Of a stretch of DNA of 17,436 bases, positions 13,035 to 17,436 are shown one piece after another. Numbering within the stretch: the stretch's first letter is position 1; each line of letters starts with the position of its first letter. The DNA comes from CAZYJD01 sp964647785 (lineage in GTDB: Bacteria; Bacteroidota; Bacteroidia; NS11-12g; UBA9320), in the NCBI GenBank assembly GCA_964647785.1, contig CAZYJD010000044.1:1-17436 (forward strand), in the 5' to 3' direction. The notes beneath the pieces were generated by a model. It did no database searches. It had not been told where the DNA came from and was given only the letters and a program-made list of their open reading frames with translations. The position numbers were made by a program, and so were the translations under genes.

Positions 13035-15666
13035 ATTTTATCTGAGCGGCAATTTCACGAAGTCTCTGAGCTTGTTGTGCATTGCCCTGAGCCTCGTAAA
13101 TAGAAGCCCCGAGCAAATAGGCATCCTTGAATCCCTGATTGTAGTTCAGACACTGTTCCAGACTTTGCAGGGCATTGTTGTAATCTTTCAAGAGGAACTG
13201 CGCATAGGCTTTCAGATACCAGGCTCCATAGGAGGAAGGTGAATCTTTTAAAACATTGTCGAATGTCATGATGGCATTTTGCATTTGTCCCTGATTCATC
13301 TGAATACGTCCTATGGTGAAAAGCGCTTCTGTATATTCAGGATAGTATTGAACCGCTTGTTGTGCATATTGAGCAGCTTTGTCGTTTTGGCCTAGCATCA
13401 TGTAGCAATTGGCCAATGCATTGAGTACACTGCTTTCTGTAGGATCTACCTGAAGGTAGGTTTCAAATTTCGATATGGCTTCGGCATATTGCCCTTTTTT
13501 ATACAGATCAAACCCTTGTACATCATCATAAGAAGGACGTTTGATGATAGCGCAAATGGGTTTTCCATTCAGATCGATGGTGTGTATGGTTCCTTTAGGA
13601 GGATAAAGACCGTTTTTAACATGAAAAGCATTGATATAGGTGTTGTTCATGATAAAGTAGTCCCAGTTGTTCTGGTTTTTCTCGTAGTAGCGAGAATACT
13701 CAATTTCTTTTTGATCAATGGGTTCATTTCTGAAATAGTAACGGGTTGCTTTGGTGAAATTTGAAACAATACGTATCGGTTTTTCTTTACTGCCCCAAGC
13801 CTTATTTTTATTGAGATAATCGATGAGCCACTCACTGGCTTCTTTGTGACTGGCATGGTAATAATCCAATTCGTAGTTCCCGTAAACTTTGTCCATTCCA
13901 CCGGAGAGTTCGTTGTAGTAAATGTATTGGTAAGGATGGTTTTTTACGGTATGCATGGCTGGAAGACTCAAGCCGGCAGCCAATACAACACCTGCAGTCG
14001 GTAAGGCCCATTTTTTGGATGAGAAATATTCCAAAAACCATTGAAACCCCATAGCCCCTAAAATGGCCAGGGGAGGAAATGTAAACAAGATATGTCGAAG
14101 GCCCCCATATACAGATGAACCCTTGAAGTAAATGTATGAAAGTGGGAAAATGACCGCAAAGGCGAGCATCAGCATGGGAGCGTTCCAGTTTTTCATGTTT
14201 TGTTTCAGCAGACTGAATACCAACAACAGGCAAATTCCAACCAATACAATCAAAGGAGTGGTCAGCCATAAATATTTGAGAAGATAATACTTGGGAAATT
14301 CTTGCGACATGACGTTTTTCCCTTCAAACAATTGCCTTAAATTTAAATTGTAATTAGAAAATTCTTTCAATGCATTGAGTGGATTGTCAATTGGAGCATG
14401 CAATCCATATGGCCAGGGCAGAATACCCAGTACCCAGGCCAGTACACAGCCCAAAGCAGCCGTTATTCCGCCGCCAATCAGCCATTTTCTCTTGTCGGCA
14501 TCTTTGAAGATAGAGGGAAGACCATATAAACCGATATGGGTGAAGCCAAGCATGACAAAGACATATGCAAAACTCAGCAACCCCCCCACCCTGACGCTCA
14601 TGCCTATGGCCAGCGACAAGGCCAGCATGAACAGCGTACGCTTGGGCATGACCGGATAGGTTTTGAACAATTTGATGGTGTAGTACAAGCTCATGATATA
14701 ACCCAGCGCAAAAGGAACGTCCTTGGGGTTGTTAAAAGAATGACCCAGAAATCGCGGGGTAAAAAAGACAAACAACAAAGCAATGATCCCCGACCGCCAA
14801 TCGCTGAGACGCATGGCCAGTAATCCGGCAAACAAAATCGCCAGCCAGCCAAAAAGGGAATTAATGAAATGCCGCGATTCATAAATGTTCTCCAGATTCA
14901 GGGTACGAATGACCACATTGCTAAAGGTATCGAAGGAAGATCCGTAGAAATGCATCAGCGTTTTGGGTTGGTACAACGCTGCTGTATCACCATCAGTGAA
15001 ATAGTTGATGACCAGATCAGAAAATTCGTGTTGGGTAAATTCATCCCCTGTGATTCCTGAAGTGCGGCTCATCCAGGGCATGGCGATCACCATAATGAGT
15101 GCCAGTGCCCAAAATGTCATGCGATAGGCAAATGCATTTCCAGCTTTGGAGGGGCTGAGCTGCTTTTTACCCCATCCGGGTCCGAGTGCGAATGTGAAAG
15201 TCGACCCTGATACTTCTTTCAAAGCAGGAGACTCCAATATGACTGTCGGAATCTGGGCCTCACCATATAAAGTCTTGGCCAGGGAATCCAGGTTCTTCTC
15301 AGGAATGATGTGTTCTGCCCTTGTCAGTGCTGCTTTGCTCAGCACCAAGGCCGAAGCCTGACGTACACCCATGGGTGTTCCTGATAATAAATCGCTCAAG
15401 ACTTCTTTCCAAATACTGCGTTTGCCGGTAAAGATTAACAGCGATTCTTGACGATCCTTAACGAGTTTTTGTAAAGCCGACACATGCCTGGATTCAGAAG
15501 GGCGCACAAAACCAATCCAATGGGTTTCAGGGAGAATTGCTTCCTGACCCCAAACAGGTAGATTTGATCCTTCGGAAGATCCGTCTGCCGGAAGAACGAA
15601 CCATTGAACAGATGCGGGTTTAATTCCTTTAGAAACCTTTTTTTTCTTGTGTGCCCCTTTGCTCAT
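13033..15666 (-). CDS. GT39-like multi-pass glycosyltransferase with degenerate GT2-like N-terminus and C-terminal TPRs
   Basis: An 877-residue membrane protein in three parts. Residues 1-15 are Lys-rich and cytoplasmic. Residues about 18-160 resemble the GT2 encoded next door: VQWFVLPADGSS against VQVYLVNDGSS, HWIGFVRPS against DYIGYWDAD, IFTGKR against FILGTR, and LESPALKEVSGS against LEIPLINWSDIKGS. The DxD is lost and about 40 residues are missing, so it is probably inactive. Residues about 183-572 are a GT-C/GT39-like core with around 11 membrane helices. Asp208-Glu209 follow the first helix, the usual periplasmic acidic pair of lipid-phosphate-sugar-dependent transferases. GHSFNNPKDVPFALGY and GGLRHILFTFPPL are conserved-looking loop motifs. 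Residues 575-710 are a soluble domain (YIYYNELSGGMDKVYGNYELDYY), and residues about 716-870 hold four or five TPR-like repeats, predicted periplasmic if 11 helices is right. A TACATTTG -7 element lies 34 nt upstream of the ATG. The sugar and acceptor are unknown. Confidence 0.8.
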   Translation of the reverse strand: MSKGAHKKKKVSKGIKPASVQWFVLPADGSSEGSNLPVWGQEAILPETHWIGFVRPSESRHVSALQKLVKDRQESLLIFTGKRSIWKEVLSDLLSGTPMGVRQASALVLSKAALTRAEHIIPEKNLDSLAKTLYGEAQIPTVILESPALKEVSGSTFTFALGPGWGKKQLSPSKAGNAFAYRMTFWALALIMVIAMPWMSRTSGITGDEFTQHEFSDLVINYFTDGDTAALYQPKTLMHFYGSSFDTFSNVVIRTLNLENIYESRHFINSLFGWLAILFAGLLAMRLSDWRSGIIALLFVFFTPRFLGHSFNNPKDVPFALGYIMSLYYTIKLFKTYPVMPKRTLFMLALSLAIGMSVRVGGLLSFAYVFVMLGFTHIGLYGLPSIFKDADKRKWLIGGGITAALGCVLAWVLGILPWPYGLHAPIDNPLNALKEFSNYNLNLRQLFEGKNVMSQEFPKYYLLKYLWLTTPLIVLVGICLLLVFSLLKQNMKNWNAPMLMLAFAVIFPLSYIYFKGSSVYGGLRHILFTFPPLAILGAMGFQWFLEYFSSKKWALPTAGVVLAAGLSLPAMHTVKNHPYQYIYYNELSGGMDKVYGNYELDYYHASHKEASEWLIDYLNKNKAWGSKEKPIRIVSNFTKATRYYFRNEPIDQKEIEYSRYYEKNQNNWDYFIMNNTYINAFHVKNGLYPPKGTIHTIDLNGKPICAIIKRPSYDDVQGFDLYKKGQYAEAISKFETYLQVDPTESSVLNALANCYMMLGQNDKAAQYAQQAVQYYPEYTEALFTIGRIQMNQGQMQNAIMTFDNVLKDSPSSYGAWYLKAYAQFLLKDYNNALQSLEQCLNYNQGFKDAYLLGASIYEAQGNAQQAQRLREIAAQIK

Positions 15667-15700
15667 GATCTTAGGTACTTGGTTGAATCATTTTATCGCT

Positions 15701-15708
15701 CAAATGTA
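15701..15708 (-). promoter_or_regulatory. -7 promoter element (TACATTTG) of the 877-residue glycosyltransferase gene
   Basis: The minus strand reads TACATTTG, an exact TAnnTTTG match, 34 nt upstream of the ATG at 15666. It shares a 111-bp intergenic region with the divergent methyltransferase gene, so the two arms of the glycosylation locus could be co-regulated. Confidence 0.5.
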
Positions 15709-15762
15709 CATCAGCGCAACAAAACCAGCGAATATCTGCAAAGAATATCCTCGAGAAATCAT

Positions 15763-15770
15763 TAATATTG
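15763..15770 (+). promoter_or_regulatory. Possible -7 element (TAATATTG) of the methyltransferase-GT2 operon
   Basis: TAATATTG differs from TAnnTTTG at one position and lies 7 nt upstream of the methyltransferase ATG. It is weaker than the other promoter elements in this window. Confidence 0.35.
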
Positions 15771-15777
15771 TCGGTCT

Positions 15778-16524
15778 ATGGACTTAAAAGAAGCCCGGTG
15801 TAAACAGAGTCAACAGCGTTATCCCTGGGAGATGGCCCGTTTCCGGTTTGTCAGTGATCTTGTTCAATCAAACCTACGTTGTATTAGCCATAAAGGTGGT
15901 ATTTTAATGGATGTAGGTTGCGGGGACACTTGGTTTCTTGAACAAATTGCCCTGAACTACCGAAACACCCGTTACTATGCGGTAGACATCAACTTTAGCG
16001 ATGAACACCTGAGCATGTTCAGGAATAAGCACAAGGACGGCAGGATACAGGTGTTTAAAACCATTGATTATGATGCAGCAGCGATGCTCGGCGAACAGGC
16101 AGACATGGTTTTATTGCTCGATGTGATCGAACACATTCAGGATGACATCGCTTTTTTGAAGATGCTGAAAGCAAGTTCAGCGGTAGATGCACAAACCGAA
16201 CTGGTAATTACCGTTCCAGCCTACCAGCGTTTGTTTTCCTCACATGATGTATTTCTCGAGCATTACCGCCGATATACCAACGGAATGCAGGTTGAGCATA
16301 CCCGACAAGGCGGATTGAAGGCAGGCGAAACAGGATATTTCTTTTTCAGCCTGCTGCGCGCCAGAATATTAGTCTGGGCCCAAATACTGGGGGTTAAAAA
16401 ATACACCATTGGACTGGTTCAGGGCGCACTTTTTACCGATAACCCTATCAGCCAAATGCTGCGTAAACTGGACATCCGGCTTCCAAATTTAATAAACTCA
16501 ATCCTATGCAAGCCCTTGCCTTAG
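15778..16524 (+). CDS. Class I SAM-dependent methyltransferase
   Basis: A 248-residue Rossmann-fold methyltransferase. Motif I reads LMDVGCGDTW (43-52, SAM-binding glycine loop), the end of strand 2 is YYAVDIN with Asp70 expected to hold the SAM ribose, and motif IV is MVLLLDVIEHI (110-120). ELVITVPAYQRLFSSHDVFLEHYRRYT (141-167) is a signature of the Methyltransf_11/23-like subgroup that often accompanies glycosyltransferases of cell-surface and lipid-linked sugar loci. The C-terminal third has hydrophobic stretches (TGYFFFSLLRARILVWAQILG), suggesting loose membrane association. It overlaps the following GT2 gene by 19 bp, so the two are translationally coupled. It probably methylates a lipid-linked sugar or a polyprenyl or quinone-like acceptor, but the sequence does not say which. 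Confidence 0.82.
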   Translation: MDLKEARCKQSQQRYPWEMARFRFVSDLVQSNLRCISHKGGILMDVGCGDTWFLEQIALNYRNTRYYAVDINFSDEHLSMFRNKHKDGRIQVFKTIDYDAAAMLGEQADMVLLLDVIEHIQDDIAFLKMLKASSAVDAQTELVITVPAYQRLFSSHDVFLEHYRRYTNGMQVEHTRQGGLKAGETGYFFFSLLRARILVWAQILGVKKYTIGLVQGALFTDNPISQMLRKLDIRLPNLINSILCKPLP

Positions 16525-17210
16525 TTATTCCTTGTTACAATGAAGAACACCGCCTGCAGAAAGAGTTGCTGGTAAACTGGGGTAAAGCACACCGCAAGGT
16601 GCAAGTTTATCTAGTCAACGATGGCAGCAGCGATCGTACAGCAGATATGATCGAAGCTTTGCATCAGGCCCATCCCGATTTCATCTTCGCCCTGCAGCTG
16701 GAACAAAATGGGGGTAAAGCAGAGGCCGTTCGAAGAGGAATGATGTATGCACATCAAAAGGGTTCATATGACTACATTGGTTATTGGGATGCTGATTTTT
16801 CGGCACCGTTGAGTGAAATCGACTGGATGCTTCAGTTTTCTGGAGGAAGCTTTCAGCACACTTTTATCCTTGGAACCCGACTGGCAAGATTAGGAAGTAA
16901 TATTCGCCGAAATTTTATGCGGCATTTACTGGGCAGGTTATATGCTTCAGTAACTAGTATGGTCTTAAGTCTTACCGTATACGACACCCAATGCGGAGCA
17001 AAATGGATAAAGAGTAACGAAGTACCCGATTTATTCGGACAAACATTTGTCAGCAAATGGCTCTTTGATGTAGAAATTCTGGCCCGACTCATTCAGAAAT
17101 ACGATCGCTCGTATGTATACAACAACACGCTAGAAATTCCCCTTATAAACTGGTCTGACATCAAAGGCTCCAAGCTGAAAGTAAAAGATTTCATTAAAGC
17201 TCCAATGGAA
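16506..17210 (+). CDS. GT2 glycosyltransferase, polyprenyl-phosphate hexose synthase-like (3' end cut by assembly gap)
   Basis: The first 235 residues of a GT-A fold family 2 glycosyltransferase similar to DPM1/ALG5-type enzymes that transfer a hexose from a nucleotide sugar to polyprenyl phosphate. Motifs in order are LVIPCYNEEHRL (6-17), VYLVNDGSSDRTADMI (34-49), EQNGGKAEAVRRGM (66-79), the catalytic metal-binding YWDADFSAP (93-101, DxD = Asp95-Ala-Asp97), FILGTRLARLG (120-130), YDTQCGAKWIKSNEV (159-173) and SKWLFDVEILARL (183-195). All catalytic motifs are intact. The reading frame runs into ten Ns at 17211-17220, so the C-terminus is missing. It starts inside the end of the methyltransferase gene. 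In this context it could make the lipid-linked donor used by the divergent membrane glycosyltransferase. Confidence 0.88.
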
Positions 17211-17220
17211 NNNNNNNNNN
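17211..17220. other. Assembly gap (10 N)
   Basis: Ten Ns join two contigs. The true distance is unknown because ten is a common placeholder length. It cuts the GT2 gene after codon 235, and the sequence beyond does not resume a recognisable GT2 C-terminus in any frame. Confidence 0.95.
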
Positions 17221-17436
17221 GCTAGTAAGAAGAGATATAACTTATGAGAGGGGTGGAGTCGGAGAGAGAAATAAAAATAGAAACTCCCGAGGCTATAAAG
17301 CGCCTTCAATGACAGCTCTTTCTCTAATTTTGCCTTATCCCTCTCGGTTAGGCTAATTTAACTTCATTGAAAAAATATTGATTTTGAACTTACTCATTGA
17401 CACTTCCCATAAATAGCTTTTTCAAGCATGGGTCAT
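17221..17436. other. Short contig end after the gap, no recognisable gene
   Basis: These 216 bases have frequent stops in most frames. On the minus strand a stretch from about 17357 to the gap stays open for some 45 codons, beginning ISLTERDKAKLEKELSL, but it lacks an ATG and turns into low-complexity Phe/Tyr/Leu. I see no RNA gene, terminator or repeat. It may be intergenic DNA or a scaffolded piece that is not truly adjacent. Confidence 0.5.

Noticed and set aside
13009..13035. Bidirectional terminator serving the glycosyltransferase gene as well
   Set aside because: On the minus strand the stem is followed by CAACCAAT, not a T-run.
17221..17357. Minus-strand open stretch beginning ISLTERDKAKLEKELSL, faintly like the linker of a LytS-type histidine kinase
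   Set aside because: No ATG, no following NPHFLFN motif, and the rest is low-complexity; too short to call.
1..17436. CRISPR arrays, tRNA/rRNA genes, complete insertion sequences
   Set aside because: No spaced direct-repeat arrays, cloverleaf candidates, transposase motifs or terminal inverted repeats were seen on reading either strand.

Overview
The window is a chromosomal stretch of ordinary coding density that looks like a member of the Bacteroidota, possibly a flavobacterium- or Cryomorphaceae-like lineage (the phylum is well supported, the finer placement is a guess). The evidence is -7 promoter elements of the form TAnnTTTG in front of many genes, almost no Shine-Dalgarno sequences, a secreted nuclease with a type IX secretion C-terminal domain, a PadR/PspC gene pair, a stand-alone homocysteine-binding module of a split MetH, and Bacteroidota-style lipoproteins. 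Base composition is moderate and uniform up to an assembly gap (10 N) at 17211-17220. The 216 bases after the gap carry no gene I can recognise.

Layout. 36-2761 (minus) is an apparent two-gene operon: a T9SS-exported endonuclease/exonuclease/phosphatase-fold protein, then a persulfide dioxygenase-rhodanese fusion. 2842-3336 (plus) is a DUF456 membrane protein, meeting tail-to-tail a minus-strand outer-surface lipoprotein (3338-4048) that follows an L-2-hydroxyglutarate oxidase-type flavoprotein (4088-5293). A divergent promoter region separates the oxidase from the MetH N-terminal module (5358-6371, plus), which overlaps by 4 bp a 60-residue two-helix membrane protein (6368-6550, minus). 6686-9134 (plus) is a PadR regulator followed one base later by a 702-residue PspC-membrane-DUF2807/GIN fusion, a likely envelope-stress unit. 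9143-12280 (minus) holds nitroreductase, cysteinyl-tRNA synthetase and a glutaminyl cyclase-like M28 lipoprotein, the last two with an ATGA overlap. 12387-12986 (plus) is a Mn/Fe superoxide dismutase with a clear intrinsic terminator.

The right end, 13033-17210, is the most interesting part: a small glycosylation locus. A minus-strand 877-residue multi-pass glycosyltransferase (GT39-like core plus C-terminal TPRs) diverges from a plus-strand methyltransferase/GT2 pair. The GT2 resembles enzymes that make polyprenyl-phosphate hexose, the usual donor for such membrane transferases. By eye, the first 160 residues of the 877-residue protein align with the neighbouring GT2 but have lost its DxD motif and much of the donor-binding region. 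This would be a degenerate pseudo-GT2 fused to a GT-C enzyme.

Two architectural patterns recur. Four unrelated start codons lie exactly 4 nt after a TAnnTTTG element, which predicts leaderless or nearly leaderless mRNAs. Three convergent gene pairs are separated by 8 bp or less (or overlap), leaving no room for conventional terminators.
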